Shown here one piece after another: positions 36,626 to 46,267 of a stretch of DNA of 64,000 nucleotides. The notes beneath the pieces were generated by a model that was given only the letters and a program-made list of their open reading frames with translations, was not told where the DNA came from and did not search any database. Position numbers and translations under genes: made by a program. The stretch comes from Candidatus Saccharimonadota bacterium (GTDB taxonomy: Bacteria > Patescibacteriota > Saccharimonadia > Saccharimonadales > Saccharimonadaceae): assembly GCA_027492465.1 (NCBI GenBank), contig JAPUET010000024.1, forward strand, positions 62,001-126,000, in the 5' to 3' direction. Position 1 is the stretch's first letter. Every line of letters starts with the position of its first letter.

Positions 36626-37276
36626 CTAGGCGAGCGTTTTGCGTACAGTTCGACTGTTTGAAAAATGTTCAAATCCACCATCCCAGTATTTATCAAAAAA
36701 GGCTTTATCGTTAATGAAGCCTTTAAAATAATAAGGAGTCGAGTAAAGCAGTGCATCCCTAAAGCCGGCATCATCGCCATTGGCCACAGTTTGAAATACT
36801 TTTGTAAATAAATTCGTTGCACAGATCTCACGTTCAACAAGATGCGGATTATCCATCAGCTCGCTGGTAATGGATTGTACGCTGTACGGAAAGTCGCCCG
36901 CAATAATTCGCTCGGCTATCATACGCGTTCGCGGCAGTAGTAGCTCAGAGGTAAAAATAATGACATTGTCAGGGTTTAATGCCGTGAGTAGGGGCTTAGA
37001 AAACGCAAAATTACCAATCAGCTCAACGCTAATATCCTCAGTAACTACTGTTGTATTTGGTAGCCGCTCTTTTATCCAGCGCTTACCTACCTCTGCCTCG
37101 GTGACGTCAAAGTCATCCGTGACATTCGTCCATCTACCCGACACGAAAAAGATGACATCTTGCTCGCTAGAGTGCTGCTGGTAATAATCAACTGCGGCCT
37201 TTAGGCGCAACAAAAAATGTGCAATTGGGGCCCGGCCCTCAACCTTCCCACCATGAACAAACAAAACGGTCTTCAT
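36626..37276 (-). CDS. YdcF-like DUF218 protein
   Basis: 216 residues, soluble, with VLFVHGGKVEGRAPIAHFLLRL, VVTEDISVELIGNFAFSKPLL and VIIFTSELLLPRTRMIAERI, the Rossmann-like motifs of DUF218. Unlike the 31032 paralogue it has no membrane anchor. Probably handles a nucleotide or lipid-linked substrate; function unproved. It lies 10 bases after rsmA in the same direction. Confidence 0.6.
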   Translation of the reverse strand: MKTVLFVHGGKVEGRAPIAHFLLRLKAAVDYYQQHSSEQDVIFFVSGRWTNVTDDFDVTEAEVGKRWIKERLPNTTVVTEDISVELIGNFAFSKPLLTALNPDNVIIFTSELLLPRTRMIAERIIAGDFPYSVQSITSELMDNPHLVEREICATNLFTKVFQTVANGDDAGFRDALLYSTPYYFKGFINDKAFFDKYWDGGFEHFSNSRTVRKTLA

Positions 37277-37285
37277 ATACTTAGC

Positions 37286-38059
37286 TTAATTTCCTACGGC
37301 GTCTTTAGCAAGGCGTAGCCAATCATTGATTGATAAATCTTCGGCACGCAATTCAGGGTTGATATTAGCGTGGCGTAGCAGTTCTTCGGCGGCAGGCTTA
37401 CCAATACCGAGCCCCGCCGATATAGAGCTACGTAACTTTTTGCGTTTAGCGGCAAAGCCGGCTTTCACTACCCTAAAGAATGCTTTTTCGTCCTCGGGCG
37501 CGACAAGCGGAGCAGCCAACGTTTCCAGCACTACGACCTGACTATCTACTTTTGGTGGTGGCGTAAAATAATCGCGCGGCACGAGCACACCTAAGCGGGC
37601 ATTCGCAAACACTTGGGCGCTTACGGCAAGGATACTCATATCGCCAGGACCGGCCGCTACCCGCTCGGCAACTTCTTTTTGTACCAGTATCACTACCGTA
37701 CTTGGCTTGTTTTTCGCCGTCATCAGCTTTTCGATGATTTTACTAGTGATGTAGTAGGGTACATTGGCAACTACTTTATAGCCGGCCGGCAAGCTATCTA
37801 GGTCAAATTGTAAAATATCTTCGTGTACCACCTGCAAGTTCTTACCCGGGAATTGCCCAGGCAGTTTGCGCGCTAAATCAGGGTCAAATTCTACCGCCAC
37901 CACTTGTCCCGCCCGGCGCAGTAATTCGCTCGTCAATGTTCCGAGTCCTGGTCCGATTTCAAGCACAGCGTCATCTGGTTCAAGATCAGCATCATCCGCA
38001 ATCGCCGCTAGTATATCACGGTCTTTTAGCCAGTGCTGGCCCAGCTCTTTTTTAGGCAT
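37286..38059 (-). CDS. rsmA: 16S rRNA m6(2)A1518/1519 dimethyltransferase
   Basis: 257 residues, KsgA/RsmA: MPKKELGQHWLKD, SAM motif VLEIGPGLGTLTSEL and catalytic NVPYYITSKIIEKL. It dimethylates two adenines at the 3' end of 16S rRNA. The ATG overlaps the stop of the rpfB-like gene (TAATG), so the two are translationally coupled. The rpfB-ksgA pair is an actinobacterial arrangement. Confidence 0.96.
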   Translation of the reverse strand: MPKKELGQHWLKDRDILAAIADDADLEPDDAVLEIGPGLGTLTSELLRRAGQVVAVEFDPDLARKLPGQFPGKNLQVVHEDILQFDLDSLPAGYKVVANVPYYITSKIIEKLMTAKNKPSTVVILVQKEVAERVAAGPGDMSILAVSAQVFANARLGVLVPRDYFTPPPKVDSQVVVLETLAAPLVAPEDEKAFFRVVKAGFAAKRKKLRSSISAGLGIGKPAAEELLRHANINPELRAEDLSINDWLRLAKDAVGN

Positions 38060-39243
38060 TAGCGATAGATGTCCGGCAGATTAGCTCCACAATTTGGCCA
38101 AGGTTGCCAACCGCGTCGCTGGTACGTTTCCCATGCCTTTTGGTCTTGCACGGCCGGTGGGGCGTCGGCTGGATCATAGTAGCCTTGGTAGTTGGCCCAT
38201 GTAGAGTAATCGTACTGATAGGCACCACGGTACTTTGGATTTTTCGTATTTGCGTAATTACCACCCGATTCACACTTACGTAACTGCGCAAGTGCCGCTG
38301 CAAAATCGCCGGTAAATACTGGTTTTGCGCCAACAATTTCGACCTGCTCTACAGATTGCTTAATCGCCACGCTATTAATTTCTTTGCGCGATACTTCGAC
38401 GCCATTTCGCATATCGATTTCATACGTTACCGTGCGCTTACCTTTTTCGCCAGGAGTTTGGACTTTCTTGTATCCAATTGGCTGGTCAACGTCGCTCACC
38501 TGTTTAGTCGTAAAAGCAACTTCTTCTTCAAGAGTTACGGTTTGAATGCCATTACGCCATAAACGGATCTGCATACCAGGGGTAATCGCTGCGGAAACAC
38601 TCGGCGTAATCTCGTCACTTTCAGCCATTTTAATACCCTTTTGCTTCAGCATATCGCCCACCGTGCGAGCCATTGTATAGCCCTGCTGGGCCTTGCCGTA
38701 AAAATCAAAATTGAACGCTGTTGCGCGGGTGATTGTCATAATTTCTGCAGCACCATCTGCAAGCGGGTCAGCCGAGGGCGTAAGTGCTGTTTTATCTTCG
38801 TCGTGCAACACAAGACGTGCCTGCTTGGCAATCTGCTTCGGAGTACGATATGAGGTAATGATCTTGGTTTCGGCGCTACCGTCACGAATGACGACCGGAC
38901 GAGCCCGATAGACATTCACCTGGTACGAGCCCGCCACGAGCGCTTCATCGAGCCCCGGTTCGGTTCTGTCAAGCCCATCAAGACGAATTTTTTGTTCTTT
39001 AAGCGCTTCGCGAAGCGTGGCTTTTTTGGTAATAAATCCTTTGTCTACGCCATCGTCATGAAGAGTAATAATATGACTTTCCGAAGCTTGTGATGGGCCC
39101 GTCGCAAATGCCTGATGACTCATGGCAAAAACGACTCCTAAAAAAACCAGGGCAGCTAGCGCTGAAAAAAGAAATCGATAGTGGTGGGAAATGCTCGCTA
39201 TATTCCGATCCATATCTATCAACACACCAAGGGAATAGTCCAC
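38059..39243 (-). CDS. RpfB-like resuscitation-promoting factor / transglycosylase
   Basis: 394 residues. N-terminal signal anchor (about 25-47); DUF348 ubiquitin-like repeats (ITLHDDGVDKGFITKKATLREALKEQ near 60 and AYTMARTVGDMLKQ near 185); a G5 domain (about 230-305, EEEVAFTTKQ ... GEKGKRTVTYEI); and a C-terminal Rpf lysozyme-like domain (LAQLRKCESGGNY with catalytic Glu, YRGAYQYDYSTWANYQG, QRRGWQPWPNC). This is the actinobacterial RpfB order. Start is the GTG at 39243 or the ATG at 39213; a TATAAT at 39260-39265 (minus) favours the GTG. It should cut peptidoglycan outside the cell, its own or a host's. Confidence 0.92.
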   Translation of the reverse strand: MDYSLGVLIDMDRNIASISHHYRFLFSALAALVFLGVVFAMSHQAFATGPSQASESHIITLHDDGVDKGFITKKATLREALKEQKIRLDGLDRTEPGLDEALVAGSYQVNVYRARPVVIRDGSAETKIITSYRTPKQIAKQARLVLHDEDKTALTPSADPLADGAAEIMTITRATAFNFDFYGKAQQGYTMARTVGDMLKQKGIKMAESDEITPSVSAAITPGMQIRLWRNGIQTVTLEEEVAFTTKQVSDVDQPIGYKKVQTPGEKGKRTVTYEIDMRNGVEVSRKEINSVAIKQSVEQVEIVGAKPVFTGDFAAALAQLRKCESGGNYANTKNPKYRGAYQYDYSTWANYQGYYDPADAPPAVQDQKAWETYQRRGWQPWPNCGANLPDIYR

Positions 39244-39259
39244 CGGGTACGTATGCTCT

Positions 39260-39285
39260 ATTATACCACACCGCTCTGCTACAAT
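39260..39285. promoter_or_regulatory. divergent -10 elements for rpfB-like and FkbM genes
   Basis: Minus TATAAT (39260-39265) serves the rpfB-like gene and plus TACAAT (39280-39285) serves the gene at 39292, whose ATG follows after 6 bases. Confidence 0.7.
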
Positions 39286-39291
39286 GGGGGG

Positions 39292-39975
39292 ATGAACGAA
39301 TCACTAAACTACTACCCCGGAACAAACACCTCTGGAAAAACATTTGACGAATGGGTAGCGGTACTTCATTTGCAGCGAGGCGGCAGCCTTTATTTTGTAG
39401 AAATTGGCGCTATGGACGGTGTCAATCATGACCCAATATACCGGCACATCATGGCCAATCCTGGCTGGTCGGGACTGCTAGTAGAGCCGCTCCCCGACAT
39501 GTTTGCAAAACTCAAAGCAAATTATGCCAAGCGAGAAAATCTTGCTTTTGAAAATGTGGCCATCACCGAGGCAGACGGCACTGCCGAAATTGCACGCATA
39601 CCAGCCGAAAAAGTAGGCAGCGAGGCACCAGCGTGGGCAGACGGTATATCGACACTAAAACCCAGCCAGCACATCTTAGGACAAGACCCCGCTCTTAGCC
39701 AGTATATGGTGACCGAAACCATCACAACCATGACTATGGCAAGCCTACTAAAAAAGCACGGCATTACACACATCGATCTATACGCCAGCGACACTGAAGG
39801 CTACGATAAAGTTATTTTCGAGCAACTGTGGCAAACGGGACTGCGTCCGCACATCATCAAGCTTGAAATCAACTATATGCCGTATCACCACGTCCGAGAT
39901 ATTTACCATCAACTTGCAAGTGATGGCTATACATGTTTTTATGAAGGCGACGATATGGTGGCAGTGAAATTATGA
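39292..39975 (+). CDS. FkbM-family methyltransferase
   Basis: 227 residues from the ATG at 39292, chosen because a TACAAT -10 ends 6 bases upstream. SAM motif FVEIGAMDGVNHDPIYRH, then LLVEPLPDMFAKLKANY and VAITEADGTAEIA, and a DTEGYDKVIFEQL late motif typical of FkbM. These enzymes O-methylate sugars or polyketides. It overlaps the following glycosyltransferase by 4 bases, so a surface glycan is a likely substrate. Confidence 0.88.
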   Translation: MNESLNYYPGTNTSGKTFDEWVAVLHLQRGGSLYFVEIGAMDGVNHDPIYRHIMANPGWSGLLVEPLPDMFAKLKANYAKRENLAFENVAITEADGTAEIARIPAEKVGSEAPAWADGISTLKPSQHILGQDPALSQYMVTETITTMTMASLLKKHGITHIDLYASDTEGYDKVIFEQLWQTGLRPHIIKLEINYMPYHHVRDIYHQLASDGYTCFYEGDDMVAVKL

Positions 39976-40880
39976 AACGCACCCTCTTCTATATTGACCA
40001 CGAGTGGGCGTTCGGACAAATCCATTATGAGCTTGCGAAAGTGTTGTACGCTAAAGGTATTGACGCTTCAGTGCTTCCCTGGCAACAACCCTACTCGGTG
40101 GAGGAGATGGCCGAACTTGCCGCCGTTACAGACGTATTCGTCACGAACCCAAACGGATACATCACGCTCCGACACGATTACGCCATTCCGGCGCACCAAA
40201 TTATTGTGGTCGCTCACGCGGTATACGACCTTCACTATTTGTATGATCGTTCAGGTGCTACAGCATTCGATGAGGCGCGTCAGTTTATTGTTGTGTCAGA
40301 ATTTTTACAAACTACCGCGAAGACGATGGGAATCGCGCGCACACCCACCTTGCTTCACCTCGGTATTAACATAGGTCGCTACACTATAGAACCTGCCACC
40401 ACTCTGCGAACCATTGGCATTGCCGGAAAATTCTACCGCGTAGACCCCCACACCGGCTACGACTTAAAACGCGGCTCCCTTATAGAGGAATGCGCTCGCG
40501 AGCGAGGCTTGTCTGTAAAAGTAGCCGAACACTATCATCATAGCTTCGTCACTATGGCAGGATTTTATCCCACAGTGGACTGCGTTATTATTGCCAGCAC
40601 CGAAGAGGGCGCTGGACTACCTGCTCTTGAGGCCGCTGCTGCAGGACGACTCGTTATTAGCACGCCCGTTGGACATTGGCCGGAACTTGCCGGCACCAAA
40701 GGCGGCATAACGGTTCCAATTGACGAAGCAGAATTTAAAAAAGAAGTGCTTACAATCCTGGAGAAATACCAAAACGACCCAAAAGCGTTTGCCGAAAAAT
40801 GTCAGGCAATCCAAAAGCATGCAGCTACCTACGACTGGGCGCGGGTAGTAGATGAATGGGCAGCAGTATTTACTAGCTAG
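39972..40880 (+). CDS. GT4-like glycosyltransferase
   Basis: 302 residues, short for GT-B enzymes (about 350-400). Start overlaps the FkbM gene (ATGA). The C-terminal half has the sugar-nucleotide site CVIIASTEEGAGLPALEAAAAGRLVISTPVGHWPEL, with the EEGAGLPALEA motif of group 1 transferases. The N-terminal acceptor domain is reduced. With the FkbM enzyme it forms a two-gene glycan-modifying unit. Confidence 0.85.
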   Translation: MKRTLFYIDHEWAFGQIHYELAKVLYAKGIDASVLPWQQPYSVEEMAELAAVTDVFVTNPNGYITLRHDYAIPAHQIIVVAHAVYDLHYLYDRSGATAFDEARQFIVVSEFLQTTAKTMGIARTPTLLHLGINIGRYTIEPATTLRTIGIAGKFYRVDPHTGYDLKRGSLIEECARERGLSVKVAEHYHHSFVTMAGFYPTVDCVIIASTEEGAGLPALEAAAAGRLVISTPVGHWPELAGTKGGITVPIDEAEFKKEVLTILEKYQNDPKAFAEKCQAIQKHAATYDWARVVDEWAAVFTS

Positions 40881-40886
40881 AGACGT

Positions 40887-42989
40887 TTATAGCTTTTCGA
40901 GACGAGCATACTCTACATTCAGCTTTTTGTGAGCACCGCCAGCAAATAGTACCGTGACCGCAAGACCATCGATATCGACGATTTCACCGACGCCAAACTG
41001 TGCAGAACGAACACTATCACCAATATCATAATCCATGACATACTCGTGAAATTCGTTGTAGGTTGGCTCATGGGCCTGCTGCGCACGCGCCACTTCATAG
41101 CCCATGTCATCAAGAAATCGTGACGGCGAGTTATACGCACGCGTCCCAAACTGCGTACGACTCCCGGCATAACTTAAGTGCAGCTCTTCGCGAGCACGAG
41201 TCATACCAACGTAACATAGGCGACGTTCTTCCTCAAGCTGTTTCGGGCCTTCTTCGAGCGCACGAGAACTAGGGAATAAGCCATCTTCCATCCCCACCAT
41301 AAATACTACCGGAAACTCCAAGCCTTTAGCAGCATGCAACGTCATTAAGGTAACTTTTGATTCGTCGCTTGCCGTATCGGCACTACTCATTAGCGCCACT
41401 TCTTCCAGAAAATCAGGTAGAGCGGCGAAGGACTTTGCGTCACTCACAAGGACGCCAAGGTTAGCTTCTCGGTCTTCAGCTTGCGGTGTGCCGTCTAAAA
41501 TAAATTCTCTGTAACCGGTACGCTCGATGAGGCGTTCCAAGATATCGCTTGGTGACGCACCGGACTCAATCATCGCCTGCACTTCCCTCAACTGTTCACC
41601 AAGATGGATTAATGCATTCTTTGCCCGCGAGGTCAGGCTACTCGTTTGATCAGCGTTAACCAGTGCTGAAATAATATCCATGCCGGAATTTGCCTGCCAT
41701 AGAATGAATTTCTCAAAACTTGCCGCGCCAATACCGCGTGTCGGCACATTGACAATTCGACTAAAGCTCATGCGATCGTTTGGTTGGTACACAAGACGAA
41801 GGTAAGCAAGAATATCTTTAATTTCTTTACGATCATAGAACCGCACACCACCCACAAGCTGATAGGGTATATGGTGTTGTAGAAACGCGCGCTCAAAGGC
41901 AAAACTTTGCGCATTGGTGCGATACAACACGGCAAAATCACCGTAGTCCCGCGCCCTAGTTGCAACCTGCGCACTCACACGACTTGCAACAGCATAGGCT
42001 TCTTCGGCCTCATCGTATACAGCCTGAACCTCTACGGGCGCACCTTTTCCGGCATCTGTCCATAGTTGCTTTTCGGTTCGTTCAACATTTTTCGTAATAA
42101 CATTATGAGCTGCTTCAAGAATCGAGCCGCTTGATCGATAATTTTGCTCTAATTTCACCACCAGAGCGCCCGGAAAATCCCGCTCAAAATTAAGAATATT
42201 CTTAAAATCAGCCCCACGCCAACTATAGATCGACTGCCAGTCGTCCCCTACTACGCAAATATTTTTCTGATCATTCACAAGGTACTTCACAATTGCATAT
42301 TGTGCGGCGTTAGTATCCTGATACTCATCAATTAAAATATGCTTAAATTGTTTTCTGTAGCGTGCCTTCACCTCTGGCGCATCACGCAATAACCGCACCG
42401 TTTCGATGAGTAAATCGTCAAAATCGAGCGCTCCGGCAGCACGGCGTAATTGTTCGTAGCGTTCGTACAGTTTTGCAATAATTTGCTGGTTTGGGTAGTG
42501 AGCATGCGCAAGGTATTCTTCTGGGTCAATAAGTTCATTTTTGGCGCTACTAATTGCAGCGCTCACGCTACGAGGCTTGATTTGATCGTTGCTCACCGAG
42601 AGCTCTTTCATAACCTGCTTAATTAGACCCTGCCTATCGTCTTCATCATAAATAACAAAATTCGGCTGAATACCGATAGCACCGCCGTCTTGACGCAGTA
42701 AGCGCACGCAAATACCATGAAATGTTCCCATCCACGACATAAAACTACGGCTATTAGGCTGCCGTATAAGGGCGGATAGGCGCTCACGCATCTCGCGCGC
42801 CGCCTTATTAGTAAACGTTACCGCTAAAATTTCGTTCGGCCAAACAGCTTCATGCATTAATAAATGAGCGATTCGATGGGTGAGCGTTTTTGTTTTGCCA
42901 CTTCCAGCACCAGCCAAAATAAGCAGCGGACCGCTGGTTGTAAGCACCGCCGACTTCTGCGCATCATTAAGCCCCGCTAGACTATCCAT
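40887..42989 (-). CDS. uvrD: UvrD/PcrA-type DNA helicase
   Basis: 700 residues with superfamily 1A motifs: GAGSGKTKTLTHRIA (I), TFTNKAAREMRERL (Ia), DEYQDTNAAQYAIVKYL (II), GDDWQSIYSWRGAD (III), LEQNYRSS (IV), TLHAAKGLEFPVVFMVGMEDG (V) and CYVGMTRAREEL (VI). It unwinds DNA 3'-5' in nucleotide excision and mismatch repair; uvrA is also in the window. The C-terminal Tudor-like domain (DIGDSVRSAQFGVGEIVDI) is that of PcrA. Confidence 0.95.
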   Translation of the reverse strand: MDSLAGLNDAQKSAVLTTSGPLLILAGAGSGKTKTLTHRIAHLLMHEAVWPNEILAVTFTNKAAREMRERLSALIRQPNSRSFMSWMGTFHGICVRLLRQDGGAIGIQPNFVIYDEDDRQGLIKQVMKELSVSNDQIKPRSVSAAISSAKNELIDPEEYLAHAHYPNQQIIAKLYERYEQLRRAAGALDFDDLLIETVRLLRDAPEVKARYRKQFKHILIDEYQDTNAAQYAIVKYLVNDQKNICVVGDDWQSIYSWRGADFKNILNFERDFPGALVVKLEQNYRSSGSILEAAHNVITKNVERTEKQLWTDAGKGAPVEVQAVYDEAEEAYAVASRVSAQVATRARDYGDFAVLYRTNAQSFAFERAFLQHHIPYQLVGGVRFYDRKEIKDILAYLRLVYQPNDRMSFSRIVNVPTRGIGAASFEKFILWQANSGMDIISALVNADQTSSLTSRAKNALIHLGEQLREVQAMIESGASPSDILERLIERTGYREFILDGTPQAEDREANLGVLVSDAKSFAALPDFLEEVALMSSADTASDESKVTLMTLHAAKGLEFPVVFMVGMEDGLFPSSRALEEGPKQLEEERRLCYVGMTRAREELHLSYAGSRTQFGTRAYNSPSRFLDDMGYEVARAQQAHEPTYNEFHEYVMDYDIGDSVRSAQFGVGEIVDIDGLAVTVLFAGGAHKKLNVEYARLEKL

Positions 42990-43018
42990 TGCTATCCATT
43001 ATACGCTACGAAGACTGC

Positions 43019-44128
43019 TCAGTGAGTTAATAAAAAGTATCCAACCCCTGCCCCACCGCCAAGTACAATAAGTCCGAGAGCGATCAAAATCCATTTAAGC
43101 GGAGAGGACTTCTTTTTTACAGGAGCGACAGCCGTAATGGGCTGATGATACGCGGCCGTATCGTAAATTGAGCCATTCGTCTGATCGCCAGTACTAGGCG
43201 ATTCGGTATATTGCTGAGCTATTGAACCTCCGGCCGGTACCGTTGTCGTTTCGGCTGGAACCACGTCGGGCATAGAAGCCTGTTCCTCCACTACCGCAGC
43301 AGGTTCTGATACATTCTCTATTACGGGCGCCGGCACTTCACCAGTGGTTACCGTCTCACTTGCAACCTCCGGCTCTTCTGTGTGATTCGATAGGTCATTT
43401 GATTCCACCGATAATACATCTGTATGAAGCTCTGCCGGGAGCGAATCGTGCAAAGAATCTGGTTCAGCTGGTGGCGGTGTTGGTATGGCTGATTCATCGA
43501 CAGGCGCAGAAAGCTCACTTGGAGCAAGACCGCCTAGGGGACGCTTTTCTGGCTTGGCATCTGGCAAAAATGGCGATGAAAGTGGCTCAGCTACACTATC
43601 GTCGGCAGCCGTATCTAGAGAGATGTCGGCTGCTATAGGCTCCGGTGCTGGCTCGGCGACAGACTCAGGCACTTCAATCTCTGGTTCAGCCGGCTCTACT
43701 ATTGGAGCAGTAGGTGCAGGGTCGCTCATAACAAGCGGCGCTGGAGCGCTTACCTGAGGTAATGGTGTGCTAGGAGGTGCGATAGTTACACCTTGGCGGC
43801 TTGGCTGTCTTGGCGTCGATTTCATATCCGAAGACGGATGGATCATATCCATAAACTGTCCGCGACGCTTCGCGGCCAGCGGCGTAGTAGTGGGTGCACT
43901 CGGTGCAGGATCGGCCACTGGGCTACTTACTGGCGCTACCGGTTCTGTAACAGGTGAGCTAGGAGCTGGAGAAGTGGCAGGCGTTGCCGGGCTTTCATCG
44001 CTTACAGAGCCAAGTGTCACCACCTTATCCTCTGGGTCATCAAGGGCGGTATTACGTTTATTAGTATCGACGTTTGACATTAGTCCTGCAACGGCTTTAT
44101 CTAGTTCTTCAAAATCAAGTTCTGTCAT
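43019..44128 (-). CDS. Pro/Ser-rich tail-anchored protein
   Basis: 369 residues. A short conserved N-terminus (MTELDFEELDKAVAGLM) leads into about 300 residues of low-complexity Pro/Ala/Glu/Ser/Val sequence. It ends in a single membrane span (WILIALGLIVLGGGAGVGYFL) with only three residues beyond, so it is tail-anchored with the long disordered region in the cytoplasm. Function unknown; similar tail-anchored proteins are familiar from CPR genomes. It is 1 base from tpiA, perhaps co-transcribed. Confidence 0.65.
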   Translation of the reverse strand: MTELDFEELDKAVAGLMSNVDTNKRNTALDDPEDKVVTLGSVSDESPATPATSPAPSSPVTEPVAPVSSPVADPAPSAPTTTPLAAKRRGQFMDMIHPSSDMKSTPRQPSRQGVTIAPPSTPLPQVSAPAPLVMSDPAPTAPIVEPAEPEIEVPESVAEPAPEPIAADISLDTAADDSVAEPLSSPFLPDAKPEKRPLGGLAPSELSAPVDESAIPTPPPAEPDSLHDSLPAELHTDVLSVESNDLSNHTEEPEVASETVTTGEVPAPVIENVSEPAAVVEEQASMPDVVPAETTTVPAGGSIAQQYTESPSTGDQTNGSIYDTAAYHQPITAVAPVKKKSSPLKWILIALGLIVLGGGAGVGYFLLTH

Positions 44129-44129
44129 G

Positions 44130-44909
44130 TTACGCCTTCTTCTTTACTGATTTTTGACCATGCGCCATTTTTATAATTTCGGAAAATCCATGGACATCAA
44201 GACTTGCACCACCAATAAGCAGCCCGTCTACACCCTCGATACCCAGAATACTCGCAGCGTTATCTACCGAAACACTGCCTCCGTACAATACTCGTACCGC
44301 TTTGGCGGTCTCGGGCCCAAACAAATGTTTTACCTGCGAGCGAATCGCTCGAACAACACGTTCAATATCCCCGGGAGTTGGCACTTTACCAGTTCCAATT
44401 GCCCACACCGGCTCGTATGCTATCACAAGACGCTCAGCCTCTTCGCTCGTGATGTTTGAAAGTCCGCCGACAAGCTGATCATGTAAAACATCGTTTGTTT
44501 CGTTATCGGAGCGTTCGGTGGCAGTTTCGCCCACACAAAGTACCGGAATGATATCGTTACGATACGCTGCCTGAACTTTATTGCGTAACTCTCGGCCGCG
44601 TTCACCAAAAATATGACGTCGTTCACTGTGACCAACAAGCCCGTACTTTACAAGGCCGTGAAGCTGAGCGGCCGAGACTTCGCCGGTGAAGGCGCCACTG
44701 TCCTGCCAGTAGAAGTTCTGTGCAGCAAGATTGAAATGATGATGCTGTACTTGCAAATGGAGTGGCTGGAGGGCCAACATTGTCGGCGCAATCACTATTT
44801 CAACATTGGCATGCTTACCAACCAATGAGTCAAGTTTGTGCACAAAAAGGCTGCCTTCGCTGACGCCAAGGTTCATCTTCCAGTTTGCGATGATAAGTTT
44901 CTTGCCCAC
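44130..44909 (-). CDS. tpiA: triosephosphate isomerase
   Basis: 259 residues from a GTG start (MGKKLIIANWKMNLG). Catalytic Lys in ANWKMN, His in VGHSERR, Glu in IAYEPVWAIGTGKVP, and the GGSVSVDNA phosphate site. Interconverts DHAP and glyceraldehyde-3-phosphate. It follows pgk and pyk in the same direction, a glycolytic cluster. Confidence 0.96.
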   Translation of the reverse strand: MGKKLIIANWKMNLGVSEGSLFVHKLDSLVGKHANVEIVIAPTMLALQPLHLQVQHHHFNLAAQNFYWQDSGAFTGEVSAAQLHGLVKYGLVGHSERRHIFGERGRELRNKVQAAYRNDIIPVLCVGETATERSDNETNDVLHDQLVGGLSNITSEEAERLVIAYEPVWAIGTGKVPTPGDIERVVRAIRSQVKHLFGPETAKAVRVLYGGSVSVDNAASILGIEGVDGLLIGGASLDVHGFSEIIKMAHGQKSVKKKA

Positions 44910-44955
44910 GTAATAAAAATGCTTATAGTTATTTAGTTCTAGTTTACTACAGATG

Positions 44956-46191
44956 TTAGCGCGCGTCTAGCAAACTTTCGATTCCAGGCAACTTGTCACC
45001 TGCCATAAGTTCAAGACTAGCACCACCGCCAGTCGAGACATGTCCAAAGCTAGCGCCGGCTTTTTTATCCCAGTGCAGCACGAAATCTGCCGTATCACCA
45101 CCGCCAATGATTGATTTAATAGAACTCTTATTGTTAGCAAGTACCTCTGCTAAAGCTGCTGAAGCTGTTTGAAAAGCCGGCACCTCGGCATATCCTAGAG
45201 TGCCATTCCAAATAACAGTATGAGCACGGCCAACAATCTGCTCGATAAGCTTTGCCGATTCTACACCAAGATCAAGCGCCATCGTTTCGGCGGGAATCGC
45301 TTTCACCGATACATCCTGCCGGGTCGCTGCAGGCTCGGTTGACGTACCTACACCGACATCAACCGGCAAAATCAAAAACGAGTCGACGCGCTCTCGCCCA
45401 ACTTTTTTTATCGCTTTTTCGTAAATTGCATCAATAACGTCATTTTGATCTGTTTCAACTTTACTCTTACCAATGAACGTTCCTTGACGCGCTAAGAAGG
45501 TGTTTGCCATAGCGCCACCGATAATAATCGTATCGGCAACATCAACAAGTTTTTCGATCACACCAATTTTATCGCTCACTTTTGCGCCACCAAGTACCGC
45601 CACAAGCGGACGCGCTGGTTCTTTCATTGCACCAGTGATCGTTGTGTATTCCCGTTCAAGCAATAGGCCCGCAACACTAGGAATAAGGGTAGTGATAGCA
45701 GCTGTACTCGCATGAGCACGATGCACAACACCAAACCCATCTTGCACAAAATAGTGAGCTCCGCTTGTTTTCGCAAGATCACGAGCAAATTCCATGTCAT
45801 TTGCTTCTTCGCCAGCGTAAAAACGGAGATTTTCGCATACCGTTACGCTAATTTTTGGTGCACGTTTTATCGCCATTCGCGTCTTTTCGCCGATACAATC
45901 ATCAACAAATCGTACCGGTTGGCCCAGTAGTTCTGCCAAACGCGTTGCTGCTGGCTCTAAACTATATTCCATCTTGCGCTCGCCATCTGGCCGGCCAAGA
46001 TGACTAATAATAACTACTTTACACTTATCGGCAAGCAGCGCCTTGATCGTTGGAACGCTCATGCGAATGCGGTAATCATCTGCCACTGTACCGTCTTCAT
46101 TGAGCGGTACGTTATAATCAGCCCGCACCAAGACTGTTTTGCCTTCAAGCGGCACATCGTTCATTGTCAGTTTAAAGAATTTCCCACTCAT
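44956..46191 (-). CDS. pgk: phosphoglycerate kinase
   Basis: 411 residues from the ATG at 46191, which follows an AAGGA site and gives the conserved MNDVPLEGKTVLVRADYNVPL. A longer frame to 46329 would overlap pyk and lacks homology. Further motifs: VVIISHLGRPDGE, LGGAKVSDKIGVI and IIGGGDTADF. It makes ATP from 1,3-bisphosphoglycerate. A perfect hairpin lies just upstream (46206-46237). Confidence 0.96.
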   Translation of the reverse strand: MSGKFFKLTMNDVPLEGKTVLVRADYNVPLNEDGTVADDYRIRMSVPTIKALLADKCKVVIISHLGRPDGERKMEYSLEPAATRLAELLGQPVRFVDDCIGEKTRMAIKRAPKISVTVCENLRFYAGEEANDMEFARDLAKTSGAHYFVQDGFGVVHRAHASTAAITTLIPSVAGLLLEREYTTITGAMKEPARPLVAVLGGAKVSDKIGVIEKLVDVADTIIIGGAMANTFLARQGTFIGKSKVETDQNDVIDAIYEKAIKKVGRERVDSFLILPVDVGVGTSTEPAATRQDVSVKAIPAETMALDLGVESAKLIEQIVGRAHTVIWNGTLGYAEVPAFQTASAALAEVLANNKSSIKSIIGGGDTADFVLHWDKKAGASFGHVSTGGGASLELMAGDKLPGIESLLDAR

Positions 46192-46205
46192 AATCCTTAT
46201 GGTAA

Positions 46206-46237
46206 CAGAATGCCTATGCGTGTGCATAGGCATTCTG
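46206..46237. repeat. perfect hairpin between pyk and pgk
   Basis: CAGAATGCCTATGC (46206-46219) pairs perfectly with 46224-46237 around a GTGT loop. There is no T-tract, so it is not a normal terminator. It may protect or set the processing of the pyk-pgk mRNA, or mark a protein site in DNA. Confidence 0.85.
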
Positions 46238-46267
46238 TCAGAAAGGGCTAACGCAATTAAAGAGAGA

